This document shows positions 11,331 through 23,374 of a stretch of 64,000 nucleotides of DNA, one piece after another. The notes beneath the pieces were generated by a model, which made no database searches, had not been told where the DNA came from, and saw only the letters and a list, made by a program, of their open reading frames with translations. Made by a program: the position numbers and the translations under genes. Every line of letters starts with the position of its first letter. Position 1 is the first letter of the stretch. The DNA is from Rhizophagus clarus. Lineage: Eukaryota; Glomeromycota; Glomeromycetes; Glomerales; Glomeraceae. Location: positions 682,001-746,000 of the forward strand of contig BLAL01000037.1 of assembly GCA_015698045.1 (NCBI GenBank), given 5' to 3'.

Positions 11331-13174
11331 GATTAAAAATCTCTGTACTAACGCAATAATGACAGGGTTTCTATCTTACATTACAATTCCTTCTTTCTTA
11401 AATTACAACTAATTTTTTTTCTTTAAATTTGTCAAACATTTTACGACACAATTACGTTATTAATTAAAATTTGTAATCTATTTCCTATCGTATAATTTTA
11501 TGAACTCGTTATGATTTAGTGAGCGAAAATTTTTTTTTGATTTTCTCTATTTTAATCGTGTTTTCACAAAAACTATGGATTAAACGAAAGAAATTGCTCT
11601 AATTAAAGTTTCTCAGCACCTGAAAATGGAATTTATTTAGATACTCATTTTTATACTAATGTAGAAAATAATGTAGCATTATGCTTAAAATTTAAATTTG
11701 GTAAATTAGATAAACGATTTATATTGTTACACTAATTAGCCAATTCGCCTTATTAAGTATTTTAAAAAGATTGCGCTCTAAAAATATTAAATATCTACAT
11801 TATTAAATAAAATATTAAATATCTTTGTAGCCTGAAATCGGGTTCACCCCTTTCCTGTTTCACAGACATAAAATTTACAGATTTACTTTACCTACTGCCA
11901 TTACAATTTTTCCGAACTAGGCATTTTGCCACATGTCAAATATTATTTTTAAAAAATTAATTTTTCGTAAAAATAGATGTAATTCGTCGCTTTACTTACT
12001 ATGTAATTAAAAAATATATTTTTTCTTGTATAATAATAATATTGTAATTTGAAAGCAAATAGGCCTACACTGTTTTTTTTTCAAAAGGAACAATAAACTT
12101 TTCATTAAAATGGAAGTTGGTGAAAATGGTGTTCATGTCAGTGAAATGGCTTGTCTGTGAAACACTTTTGTCTCTTCACGTGATTCGATTACACACGCAA
12201 CCGATTGTCCACGAAAATGGAAGAATTATCTGTTTTGAACAAACAAATAGAATGATTGTCTGATCTCCGGATTTGCTAACGGGTTTGCGATCCAGGAGAA
12301 AAATAATCATTAAGCGATCATTAAGCGATCATAAACAAATAATTTTTTTGTACAAACATTCGGGTCGAGATTGAAAGAAAGATGAAAGGAGAGAACGAAA
12401 TTTTTTTAGGATTATTTCATTAATATCACATGATTATTAAATTTGAAACATATGTTAGCGAGGCGCAAAATCAATTCCGACAATAAAACAAAAAAAGAAA
12501 GATTATAACAAAAGTGTAATGGTCAATAAGAATATGTGTAATACAGGACTGTGATTTTCATATAGATTTAACCAACTATGGTTATTTTTTTTTTTTTTTT
12601 CATACAAGGGCACGTAAAGGATCGTGAAATTATTTTTAACCAACAAAAATAACTAATCCATTAAAATATTATTTTTAGTTTATTTCATTGAAAATCTTTT
12701 AAAAGGAAGTTCATTATCTTTTATTCTTCCTAAATAACTAACTTCTCATTTAGTATATAAAACAGATTAGTTTCTATCAGCCACTTTCGAACCTAAACTG
12801 TATTAAGACAATTGATTATCTTCGCTCTTGGCAGATTTACTGTATCCAAAATAGTATCCGTTGATTATGGAAATTTTATTTGTTGATTATTGCGAGGGTA
12901 CTTCTCGACGGTGAATGTACCCCCTATTTCGGTGTAATTCACTTCGTAAATATGCAATTCTTCATCATTGTTTATTTTTTATTTTATCCGTCAAGAACTT
13001 TTTAAATTTAAAATTAGAAACTTAATGACTTAAATGAATGAACTTTTTACCTAAACAAATTGCTTCTCGGCTGTGCACACCATACCTAAATAAGCAGAAT
13101 AAACGAGTATGATTTTTTAAATGACGACACGCATATGTAATTTCGCTTAAGAGCTTTTTTTTTGAAAAAAAAAG
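11331..13174. other. Intergenic, no gene seen
   Basis: AT-rich, with homopolymer tracts (T16 near 12585). I found no long open frame, transposon end or RNA gene. It leads into the promoter of the 13282 gene. Confidence 0.35.
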
Positions 13175-13227
13175 GTATATAAACAAGTCAAATCCGCTCT
13201 ATCAACAGACCTTAAGTTTTTGAAAAC
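13175..13227 (+). promoter_or_regulatory. TATA-box core promoter of the 85-aa secreted protein
   Basis: TATATAAACAAGTCAAA at 13176 is identical over 17 bases to 18747, upstream of the paralog. It is followed in both genes by an ATCAA word and an AAGTTTTTGAAAA-like word. The ATG is about 106 bases downstream of the TATA box. Confidence 0.7.
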
Positions 13228-13281
13228 AAAAAAAAAAAAAAAAACTTGTATAAAGAAAATTAAGAAAAAAGATTATTCAAT

Positions 13282-13638
13282 ATGAAATTTCTTGGATCTA
13301 ATTACAGTCCTGTGCTCATATTTATGATGTTGATGTTGCTTGTAACATCACCAACTTATTGCCAAGGCCCAGGTATTGTATTGGCAAAAATTCATTTAAT
13401 ATTGATTGAATTTCATAAGACAAAGTAGGACACTTAGGCTAAACAATTAACTCTTCCCATTAAAAAAACAGATGGCGGAGGTCCTCCTGGAGGCGGAGGT
13501 CCTCCTGGTCCCGGAGGTCCCGGAGGTCCTCCTGGAGGCGGAGGTCCCGGAGGTCCCGGAGGTTCTAGTCCCACTCCACCTGATAACAGTACCGTCACCC
13601 CAACTGATACTGGTGCTTCTGCTCCTTCCAGTACTTAA
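13282..13638 (+). CDS. Small secreted Gly/Pro-rich (collagen-like) protein
   Basis: Two exons, 13282-13372 and 13472-13638, join through a GTATTG...ACAG intron to 85 aa. The first 27 residues, MKFLGSNYSPVLIFMMLMLL then VTSPTYC, form a signal peptide very similar to that of the 18813 protein. The mature part is about 28 residues of Gly-Gly-Pro/Gly-Pro-Pro-Gly repeats (GGGPPGGGGPPGPGGPGGPP), then a Ser/Thr/Pro-rich tail ending SAPSST, which may be O-glycosylated. It has no Cys modules and no C-terminal anchor, so secretion into the wall or outside the cell is expected. The shared promoter, leader and intron position at the end of the leader mark it as a member of the local family with a different tail. 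Function is unknown; a wall or symbiotic-interface protein is only a guess. Confidence 0.75.
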
Positions 13639-14337
13639 ACGTTGATCCTCTGACTTCATTCACTCAAATTATTTCCGTGGGGAAAAGTTTCATATTCTAT
13701 AATTTTACGTTTTCGTACATATTAAAAGTGAATAGTGAATTTTTAAAGTAGCTCCAAATTTTTTTTTTTTATTTATTTATTTTATAAAATTTAATAATAT
13801 TATAACTATATTTATTTAGTTGATATTTTTATTATGTGAAATGAAATAGTTATTATTGGTCCTTGCATTTCAATAAAATTTGTTATTAGAAATGTTAGAT
13901 TTTTTTTAGAATTACTGCCTGTTTTCCATTTACAATTTCAGGAATTTTCTTCCTTAAAATGCGATTATAAAAGTATCTGAAAATCCCGTTTCTGATACAT
14001 AAATACATCGCTACAGTTGTCGCTTCTTTTTGATAATCTCTATCAAATCAATGAAGTCTATAACTAATCATTTAACACTTGATTTTGATTCGCCAATCAT
14101 TAATGGTTTTTTTTTTATTTAAACGACTTTGTTTTTAATAATCAAAGATTTCATACTTTTATTGTTAAAAATTCAAATTTAAGCTAGCAAAAATTTTTTT
14201 TTTTTTTCTATTGTCGAATTGATTTGTCATCTTATTGATCTCATATGGCCATATGAATAGTTAATCGACAAATATGTTTTGTCCACGATAAATGATAAAA
14301 TAATTGATTTAAATAAACAAGTTTGCGATCAAAAATA
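13639..14337. other. Intergenic 3' flank
   Basis: Contains the presumed 3' UTR of the small secreted protein (AATAAA at about 13871) and homopolymer tracts. No gene is visible. Confidence 0.35.
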
Positions 14338-14459
14338 AAGTCAGAACTCGATATAACGAAAATTTATTTGATATGACGATTTTATATATTCGTATATAGA
14401 GATAAAAATCTGTTATCGCGAAATTCGGTATACCTAGTCGTTATATCGAGTTCTAACTG
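14338..14459. mobile_element. pogo-type MITE (122 bp)
   Basis: Inverted ends share AGAACTCGATATAACGA over about 22 bases. The right end is CAGTTAGAACTCG and the left end AAGTCAGAACTCG. Both are flanked by TA. The GATATAACGA motif is typical of pogo/Tigger-type MITEs. A related half-end (AGTCAATTCAATATAACG) follows immediately at 14461, possibly a second degraded copy. Confidence 0.75.
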
Positions 14460-16199
14460 TAGTCAATTCAATATAACGTACCCTCCCCTCCGGCTTACGA
14501 GGGAAAAAGATCGGTATATCAAATTTGATATGCCGATTTTATACGTTTAAATACAAAGTCAAAATTTTAGTATATTAGCGAAGACCAATTAATGATGATC
14601 TGATAAATTGATTACATATCACTAATCATTAAGTGATTATAAAAAAAAAAAAAAGATTTTAAAATTAAATGATGCAAGGCTAAAAAGAGATGATTTATTT
14701 TTAGAACCAAACTTTGTAAGCAATTAAGCAATTTGATTGCAAAAATCTTTTTTTTTTTTTTTAAAAAGTAGTTACAAAGAATAAATCCCTAACAGAAATC
14801 TAATCCCCTCATTATAAGTACTTCTATTGCTATCAAGTAATCAGACCGAGACCTACTCTTCCAGTAGTTCAAAGAAAACAAAACTATAATGTAATCCTAT
14901 TACAATTACTCCGAATAAGAAAAAATACAAAGTAATTGCAAATTAATACCGGATAATTTAAATATTGAATAATAGAATATCCTGGTATTAATATGAAGAA
15001 TGTACAATATAATTTTAACCAGAATTAAGCTTAAGTTACTAGAATTGATTAATTAAAGATACAGTTGAGCCTTTTACGGAGAAATGAATTTCACCATATC
15101 ATACCGTATAATGAATTTTCAGCGTGGTACAGATTGCTACTTAGCATATATACTGTATATACTGTATATATATATATATATATGTAAACGAATATCACTA
15201 ATTAAATGTGATATGTCGTTTAACAAATACAAATAACCCTTTTTATAACGAATTCTCATTAAACCGAATTTTTTTTTTTTTAATAACAAGATAAATTTTA
15301 ATATAAGGGTAATTTGATGTTGATCCATTTGATAAAAGATGGATGATTTATATTTCGCCTTTGCTGGTGTTTACAGCGCATTATACTGTACCGAATAATT
15401 CGTTATAGTATTAACAAATTTTCTCATGATATTATATATACTGTACATATATTATCGACGGTAAGGGCGAGAATGAAATCTTTATCTAGTAAAATACCCG
15501 GATCTTTTAAAGTGGAGTACGCTTAAAGGAAGATGCTATATGCAGTGCTATACGGTAAGTTGATCGAAATATGATAAAGGACATGAAAGATGACAACCAA
15601 AGTGTATGTGATCAATAAAGTGTATTAATACGAGATTAAGATCTTAAACTTTATTGATTATTTTTTCACCAATTTCCTTCTTGCAAGCGGGTTCCATATA
15701 GAAATTTAAAAGTATACAAATTTTTTTTTTTACGAAATAATTTTCCTTTTTAAGAAAAACTATTTAATAAAAATAATTAATTTGGTACGAACCTCTAGCC
15801 ATAATCGACTATTAAGACTAACTGTCCTAATTTGTGTTACTTAGGCCAGGTAGTGGAAACAAAGTTATGGTATTTTTTTCTCCTCTTGGTAACATAAGAT
15901 AGCATTAATGCCCAATTGATTTCTATAAAGTATCAATTTTCTATTTAAAATGAATTGTTTATGAAAATAATGTTATAATGTTTTATGTGGCCGTAGTTGC
16001 CTATATGATTCAAAAAGGTACTAAAATGAAAAAAAAATACAATGCTTCTTTTTCTTATCAATACTTCTTATATCCAAAAGTAAAACTTACATTATTGTCA
16101 ACAAGATCGTTGTTATTGGAGGAGCGCTGGATCATATTATTGTTGTTGTTTTTGAAGGATTATTGCTTGTTGTTGTTAGTTGAGTTATTATTATCGCTA
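14460..16199. other. Intergenic, MITE debris
   Basis: Holds a half pogo end at 14461, a single CAGTTGAGCC end near 15061, and a (TA)n run with CTGTATATA duplications at 15145-15185. Short open frames at 15137-15328 and 15978-16211 look like chance or low complexity. Confidence 0.35.
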
Positions 16200-16783
16200 T
16201 TATCTTTCTAACTCTCCTAACTCTCCTAACTTTATGGTGGACCTAGATCTTGTGAACCTGAACCTTGTTGTGAACCTAGACCTTGTCATGGGCTTGGACT
16301 TTGTTATTTTTGCTTTGCAGTCAAAATGATAGGTTAAATCTAGGCAAAATCCCATGTTGTAATTGACACTACATTGTTTTAATACATTGTCACATAGAGT
16401 AGAATTTGTGCCATTCATCAAGTATTATAGACTGTGCAACATTTATCGATACAATCTTTACAAGGGCCAGGAGGTGGTGGTAATGCTAAAGGTCCTGGAT
16501 CAAAACCGCAATCAAAATGATAGGTTATACCCTTGAAGCCTTCGATTCTGCAAGCAAGATTACATTTGTATAATCCATCTTGACACAGACTAGGATTTGG
16601 GCCATATCAACATTTATCAGTACAGTTTTTACAAGGACCAGGTGGTGGCGGTGATGCTGAAGGTCTTGGATCTTCGGTTGTTGGATTTTCTTGTCTCTTT
16701 CGAAAAGTACAATATGCTGGTGATGTTGCAATTAATATCAGTATATAAATACGAGTACATGTCTATAAATCCAAATATGTCAT
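16200..16783 (-). pseudogene. Broken paralog of the Cys-rich secreted protein
   Basis: Read on the minus strand from the ATG at 16783 it gives MTYLDL, a TAG stop, then a leader ending LILIATSPAYC and a Lys-Arg site (FRKRQE). Next is Pro-Pro-Pro-Gly-Pro-Cys-Lys-x-Cys-(x)-Asp-Lys-Cys, a TGA stop with ~18 bases deleted relative to the paralog, and a first Cys module. A second GPCKDCIDKCC module breaks on tandem TGA TGA stops and a frameshift, after which the module continues in another frame (CSVNYNMGFCLDLTYHFDC). The end is a 15-18-bp repeat that would encode Gln/Gly/Ser/Pro-rich sequence in a third frame. It is clearly homologous to the 18813 gene but has several disabling lesions and no matching TATA core upstream. 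Confidence 0.85.
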
Positions 16784-18744
16784 ATTGAATAATTTATTTT
16801 TAAACCATGAGATTTACTATTAATATGAAGTGCTTATAAACATTTAATATAAAAATTATTAAATCGCACGTTAATATTTATGTAATTATAATATTTATAA
16901 TTGTCAATTTAGTTAATTCTATTTGTTTCGCTAAATAATTTATTGTCAATCGCAAAGCAACATAAAAAGAATTAATTCACTTGGTCATATTTTTTTTTTT
17001 TGCTAATTCTTGAAATTCTCAAAGCTAAAAAAGTGAATAAATACCGGAATGGCAGTATAACAAAGGTAATTTCATAATCAACGATTATATTTGGTATGCC
17101 AAGAAATCAAGAACATAGATAATCATGCATAATGCAATTTAGGGTTTAGTGTCTTATTAAAATAAAACTGCGTATGGATGTGTATCACTTATAAAGACAA
17201 ACATCATGTGTGTGTGCAACACTACTATTATAATAAAGAAGTAGTATGTTAATCCTAAGGACATGGTACCTCCAAATAATATTAACCTAGTCATAGGATT
17301 GTAAAACACCGCTTTTTCCATTAAAGCCAGTGTTTTTATTGTATTCTATATTTCAAATAAGTTTGTGGACACTTTGAAATCATCTTGAAATCTACGTTGG
17401 TCAAGTACTTTATACAGTAATTCGAAATATTTTAAATTAAATTTTTTGGAGCTCGATTTTAAATCCTATTTAGACCAGACAAATGATTTCGTTTTAAAAA
17501 TGAGCGCAGATGAGCGGATTTTTTTTTTTGTCTATATAAATTTTTTATATGTATTTTTTATTATTATACATCAAACGTATTTCATCATGCATTATTAAGA
17601 TAAATGATACATCCGATTATTTATTTGTATGCATAACGATCGATAATAATTCCTATTTTGCATTTTATAAATGCCAACAATCTGTGTTAATTTTTCGATA
17701 AAAAGTTACGGCGCACAATTTATCAAGTCGTCTGTGTAGCAAAGTATATGTATAATAGTTCTGTACCACATATGCATTTCAAATTTTTTTGTGCGCATGT
17801 TCTTTAAAAAAGATGTGCGCAAATTTTGATCATGTGCGCAGCAACATGCCGCACAGTAACACTGCCAACAATTATTGTAGTAAGTGTTAATATTTCTAAA
17901 TCAGTCTTTGGGTGATAAAGACTTCTAATTGAAGAAAATACAAATGTTGATGAATTTTATCAAGATGTAGCGTGGAAAAAATTCTTGGAAAGCATGATAA
18001 TCAAGTCAATATTTAAGAAGGATTATATTACTATTGTAGTGATTACTATATCACATTTGTTAATAAAAATAAAAAAAGAAATAAAAAGGCGATTAAGAGA
18101 AGGCAGATGTATAAATTTTAATATCATTTACTTACTTTACCCGATTATTAAAATAAAACGCATTAGCTTGATTGTTATAAAATATCGTGATAAAAAATTT
18201 TATCGTGAAAAAAAAAAAAAAAAAAAAAATTTTTTTTTTGAAAAATTGATGCGCGTGAGATTACAAGAACCTAAAAATTTAATTTGCTTGGCTTTATCTT
18301 AAATGAGAACAAGAAAGGAAATCATAATGTAGGATCTGGAAAAAAAAAATGCTGATAATCAAATTTAGCCATGGCAAAATTAGGACTTCATTTGCTTTCA
18401 TTTATTGACAATTCTTATTTGAGTAACCATACTTGATTCTTTCGAAAGATTAATATTCAATATATAAATTATATAATTTCTAATTGAAATACTTATATGA
18501 AATTTATGCTTTATATGTTTCTTTCATTTATACAAAGCAATTATTCTAACCGTGTTAAGGTTTATTAAAACTTGATTATCCTGAACAAATATGATCGTTG
18601 ATTTACGAAGTAGCGGCAAAATGTGTAAGACCTTTAAAAAATTAACATAAAAATGTATGAATGAATTTTTTTTTTAGTTAAATATTTAACAAACTATAAA
18701 TAACATATTTAAATATGAATGCACAATGTAGTAATTTTTATAAA
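16784..18744. other. Intergenic, no gene seen
   Basis: AT-rich. GTGCGCA-type words recur at 17790-17840 and might be remains of a MITE, but no partner end was found. A 105-codon frame at 17985-18302 contains a long Lys run from poly-A and I do not accept it. Confidence 0.35.
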
Positions 18745-18797
18745 CATATATAAACAAGTCAAAACACCTTAACGATCAATCTCAAGTTTTGAAAAAC
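18745..18797 (+). promoter_or_regulatory. TATA-box core promoter of the large secreted protein
   Basis: TATATAAACAAGTCAAA at 18747 is identical to 13176. It is followed by ATCAA and CAAGTTTTGAAAA, with the ATG at 18813 about 66 bases downstream. Degraded forms occur in every unit of the 9778-11330 array. Confidence 0.7.
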
Positions 18798-18812
18798 TTA
18801 AAATTGTTAAAT

Positions 18813-21306
18813 ATGACTTGTCTTGGATTTAAGTGTAAACACGTACTCATATTTATAATACTGATATTAATTACAACATCACAAACATATTGTACTATTC
18901 AAAAGAGACAAGCTCCAGGAACTTCAGCGCCGACACCACCACCTGGTCCTTGTAAAGATTGTATTGATAAATGTTGCGCAGATGTTATAACCTGCGTAAA
19001 TGGTCCAAATCCTAGTCTGTGTCAAGATGAACTAAACCAATGTGATCTTAACTGCAATACGAACGACTGCGGAGGTATAACCTATAATTTTGACTGCGGG
19101 TTTGACCCAGGGCCTTCCGCACCCCCACCACCACCTGGTCCTTGTAAAGATTGTGTTGACAATTGTTGTGTAGCCAACAATGCTTGCATAAATGGTCCAA
19201 ATGCTAATCTATGTGCAAATGAATTGGAACAATGTAATGTCAATTGCAGCTTGGGAAGTTGCTCAAATTTAATCTATCATCTTGATTGCAAGACAGAACT
19301 ATCAGGAAATAACAACAATAACTCGCCGACTTACAATAACCCTCCAACAAACAACAATCCTCCGACTAACAACAATAATCCTCCAACAAACAATAACCCT
19401 TCAACTAACCCTAACCCTCCGATTAATCCTCAAGCTAATAACCCTCCAACTAATCCGACTAATAACAACCCTCCAACAAACCCAATTAACAACAATAATC
19501 CTCCAACTCCCAATAATCCTCCAACAAACAACAATCCTCCAACTCCTAATAATCCTCCAACTCCTAATAATCCTCCGACTCCTAATAATCCTCCGACAAA
19601 TAATAATCCTCCGAATCCTAATAATCCTCCAACTCCTAATAATCCTCCAACTCCTAATAATCCTCCAACAAATAATAATCCTCCAACTCCTAATAATCCT
19701 CCGACAAACAATATTCCTCCAACTCCTAATAATCCTCCAACAAATAATAATCCTCCAACTCCTAATAATCCTCCAACAAATAATAATCCTCCGAATCCTA
19801 ATAATCCTCCAACAAATAATAATCCTCCGAATCCTAATAATCCTCCAACAAATAATAATCCTCCGAATCCTAATAATCCTCCAACAAACAATATTCCTCC
19901 AACTCCTAATAATCCTCCAACAAACAACAATCCTCCAACTCCTAATAATCCTCCAACAAATAATAATCCTCCAACTCCTAATAATCCTCCGACAAACAAT
20001 ATTCCTCCAACTCCTAATAATCCTCCAACAAATAATAATCCTCCAACAAATAATAATCCTCCAACAAATAATAATCCTCCAACAAATAATAATCCTCCAA
20101 CAAATAATAATCCTCCAACTCCTAATAATCCTCCGACAAACAATATTCCTCCAACTCCTAATAATCCTCCAACAAATAATAATCCTCCAACAAATAATAA
20201 TCCTCCAACAAATAATAATCCTCCAACAAATAATAATCCTCCGAATCCTAATAATCCTCCAACTCCTAATAATCCTCCAACAAATAATAATCCTCCGAAT
20301 CCTAATAATCCTCCAACTCCTAATAATCCTCCAACAAATAATAATCCTCCGAATCCTAATAATCCTCCGAATCCTAATAATCCTCCGAATCCTAATAATC
20401 CTCCAACAAATAATAATCCTCCGAATCCTAATAATCCTCCAACAAACAATATTCCTCCAACTCCTAATAATCCTCCAACAAACAACAATCCTCCAACTCC
20501 TAATAATCCTCCAACAAACAACAATCCTCCGAATCCTAATAATCCTCCAACAAATAATAATCCTCCGAATCCTAATAATCCTCCAACAAATAATAATCCT
20601 CCAACTCCTAATAATCCTCCAACAAACAACAATCCTCCAACTCCTAATAATCCTCCAACAAACAACAATCCTTCAACTCCTAATAATCCTCCAACAAATA
20701 ATAATCCTCCGACTCCTAATAACCCTCCGACTAATCCGACTAATAATAACAACCCTCCAACAAACAATAACCCTCCAACTGAAAACAATGATCCTCCAAC
20801 AAACAACCCTCCGATTAACAATAATAACCCTTCAACAAACGGCAGTACTCCTACTACTTGTACTTCTCCTAATGATCCTGTATGTTTCCCACCGAATGTG
20901 TAAGTATAAACATTTGTTAAAATAATAAATAAAACTTTTTTTTCAGAAATATTGAAATTAATCTATAAATCATAGTGAACCGATAGTTACTACAACATAT
21001 ACAGAAACAAACGTAGTTACACCAACACCAGTCCCTAATAACGTAAAGTTGACAACAATCACAACAACACTTACATCTTATTTTGCTGGTTATTCGACAG
21101 TGAATTCTCTAGGTGAACCTACATTCGTTCCTCCATCCACTCTGTATGTGGTAAAGAGTATTGCCGTTACCGAAGCTCCTACCAATACTGCGATAGTTTC
21201 AGATTCTATAACAACCTTACATGATATTAATAGCCATTGCTTATGGAGTGTTATCATGAGTATATTCGCAATATTTGCGACTTTAATTTTTATGGTATCG
21301 ACATAA
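18813..21306 (+). CDS. Secreted Cys-rich, Asn-Pro-Pro-repeat surface protein
   Basis: Two exons, 18813-20899 and 20976-21306, join through GTAAGT...CATAG to 805 aa. The start is the first ATG; an in-frame upstream TTG was discarded because the leader aligns with that of the 13282 protein. Order: signal peptide (residues 1-27, ending TSQTYC), a Kex2-type Lys-Arg site (TIQKRQ), two ten-Cys modules (each GPCKDC-(I/V)-D-x-CC ... C-x(8)-C-x(6)-C-x3-C-x4-C ... DC), then about 500 residues of Asn-Pro-Pro-Thr/Asn repeats. A Thr/Ser-rich region and a hydrophobic tail (SVIMSIFAIFATLIFMVST) close the protein, the tail being a GPI signal or membrane anchor. This looks like a wall- or membrane-anchored surface protein on a long extended stalk. 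I do not recognise the Cys module. Relatives at 13282, 16200, 46251 and 47698 show local duplication. Confidence 0.85.
19305..20840 (+). repeat. Coding minisatellite (Asn-Pro-Pro repeats)
   Basis: Tandem, interspersed variants of AATCCTCCAACAAATAAT and AATCCTCCAACTCCTAAT encode NNPPTN/NNPPTP/NNPPNP units. Variants CCGAAT and ATTCCT (NIPP) recur at set spacings, showing that longer multi-unit blocks were duplicated. The lengths are multiples of three, so the frame is kept. The repeat also leaves a second plus-strand frame and one minus-strand frame open across the whole tract; these are by-products. Confidence 0.9.
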
Positions 21307-23092
21307 AGATCAATTTTTTTTTATTTTTATTGTAAATTGATGAATCAATATTTGTATATTATATTATAATATTAATAAAGCAAAAGTGGAATTTTAAAAT
21401 ATTCTTTCTACTTGAAAAGAATTTATAAGTTTTTGATAACAATTAAGGGTTATATGATCTCCTGGGTCGAAAAGTCATAAGTTAATGAACGTGAAGACGT
21501 GAAGTCGTGAAGTGCTAAATTACAATATTAAAATAATGTGTTAAGATGATTAGGTATTCTATTGCTTGTTACACAAAAAGTCCAGAATTTTGAATAGTAG
21601 ATTTGTGAAAACAGTGTTTGTAACCAACATAAATTATGGAATATTTTAATATAAAAATTTTTGTAGTCTAAAATTGTTGTCTAAATATACATCTTATTAA
21701 TTCTATAATGAGCATACGAAAATAGACAACTTACATGACTGAGTCTAGTATTTTGTCTTTTTCTCCATCATATTTTATTGTTTAACAAAATGAGAACGGG
21801 ACAGGAGAAATTCATTGAAGGATAAACAAGGAGAAAGCAATAAAGAGACTAGCTATTGTCTTCTTTTTACGCTCTTTAAACTGCAAAGAAATAATACTTT
21901 CAATATTATTTTCATTTTACAAACCTTATAAAAACTATTTAAACTCTATTTTCAATTGTATTTTTTTTTTTTTTTTATGTTTTAGCTACAACCTTTATTT
22001 TCTAGCTCTTTGTCAGTTTTAAAAATAATTTATTTATTTATTTATTAGAATAATACGTTAAACTGGTATAATACTGTGATGGAAGGTTCTTGTTTACAAC
22101 TAGGACGGGAACGCCCACTTATTTAATAACACTAATATTAAAATATAGCGGATAAAATGATTTTGCTAATTATTAGCATGTAAAAATATCTGTAATTTAA
22201 GTAGCTTCTAATAAATTTAAGTGCATTATTCACGGTCATGTGATTGTGCCGGTTAGACACCACACTTTCCGAAATTACCTTCTGAGGAGTGGTGTGAAGA
22301 TTATCTCGTGTGCATAAATTCTCATAATTCTATGGCGTGACAGAATATTAAAGAGAATCTTTAAATCCTATATCTCCCATCAGTACAACAGGACGGACTT
22401 CTTACTCATCTATTCAATATTATCACAAAACAATTTTTATTTTTATTTTTATTTTTTTTTTTTTTTGCAAATTCTACTATATTTAAACTGAAATAATTAT
22501 TTATTTGGCCATTTGCCCATTTCAGAACTTAAAATGATCAAATTAGCAAATAGTAATTGGCATGTAATTAGTGTGTATACACTAATTATTGAAATTTTGA
22601 CCAAATGCTAACTTCTTGATTATCTAAAATTTTTTATAATTATTTTTGTCACTAATTCTTAAACACTTAAGTAATATATCTTGAAAGTTTCAAGTTTGGC
22701 CTGAAGTTCTGTGGCCCGAAGCTTAAGCTTCAAAATCAAATAATTAGTAAGTGACCAGCATATATATAAATTGTTAATTTTGGATTCACATTTTATTTTA
22801 CCACAATACTTTTATATTTAATTATATTCAATTATAAATAACTTTAATTATTGGATTAAACAATTAAATATAATTTTTAAAACATTTGTGATTTAGAATA
22901 AGGTTTCAAAGTTAACATAATATCATATAAATTATAATTAGCAAATGATCAATATGTAATATAAAGTATGTTTGCCCTAATTCACATTAACTTTAAAGTC
23001 TCATTCTAAACTATAAATGTTTTAAAAGTTATATTTAAATTATTTTATTTAATAATTAATAGTTAAGTTATCAATAATTAAATATAAAAGTA
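21307..23092. other. Intergenic, no gene seen
   Basis: Begins with the 3' UTR of the surface protein (AATAAAG near 21374). From about 22400 the sequence becomes extremely AT-rich, marking the left border of the gene-free island. A short imperfect hairpin (CACCACAC/GTGGTG) lies at 22258-22297. Confidence 0.35.
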
Positions 23093-23275
23093 CAGTCAAC
23101 CTTTGATATAATAAACCTATATTTCAACTTTACTATAAAGCTATAATAAATAATTTAAGCAATTTGATTGGCTGTTTTACTATAATGAAGAATTTTTGAT
23201 GCATTTGATTGGTTAAATATTACATATTAATAAAAATCTATTATATTATGGGTTTACTATATCAAAGATTAACTG
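23093..23275. mobile_element. pogo-type MITE (183 bp)
   Basis: The ends read CAGTCAACCTTTGATATAAT and, inverted, CAGTTAATCTTTGATATAGT. That is about 28 bases with four mismatches, bounded by TA on both sides. An internal TTTGATTGGxT word occurs twice. Non-coding. Confidence 0.8.
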
Positions 23276-23374
23276 TATTATAGTAAAATAAAACATGATT
23301 TCAAAGTTAACTTTAAATTAAATTTTAATAATTTATATATATGCTAATTATTTGCTAATTTAATTTTAAAAAGC

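Noticed and set aside
13447..13659. Ser/Thr/Arg-rich minus-strand frame
   Set aside because: It is the complement of the Gly-Pro exon of the spliced small secreted protein.
17985..18302. 105-codon plus-strand frame
   Set aside because: It contains a long Lys run from poly-A, has no similarity I can recognise, and lies in DNA without other coding signals.
19430..20821. 463-codon antisense frame (Gly-Leu-Leu-Phe-Val-Gly-Gly repeats) and a 547-codon shifted plus frame
   Set aside because: Both are by-products of the in-frame NPP coding repeat; neither has a leader, a varied sequence or independent flanks.
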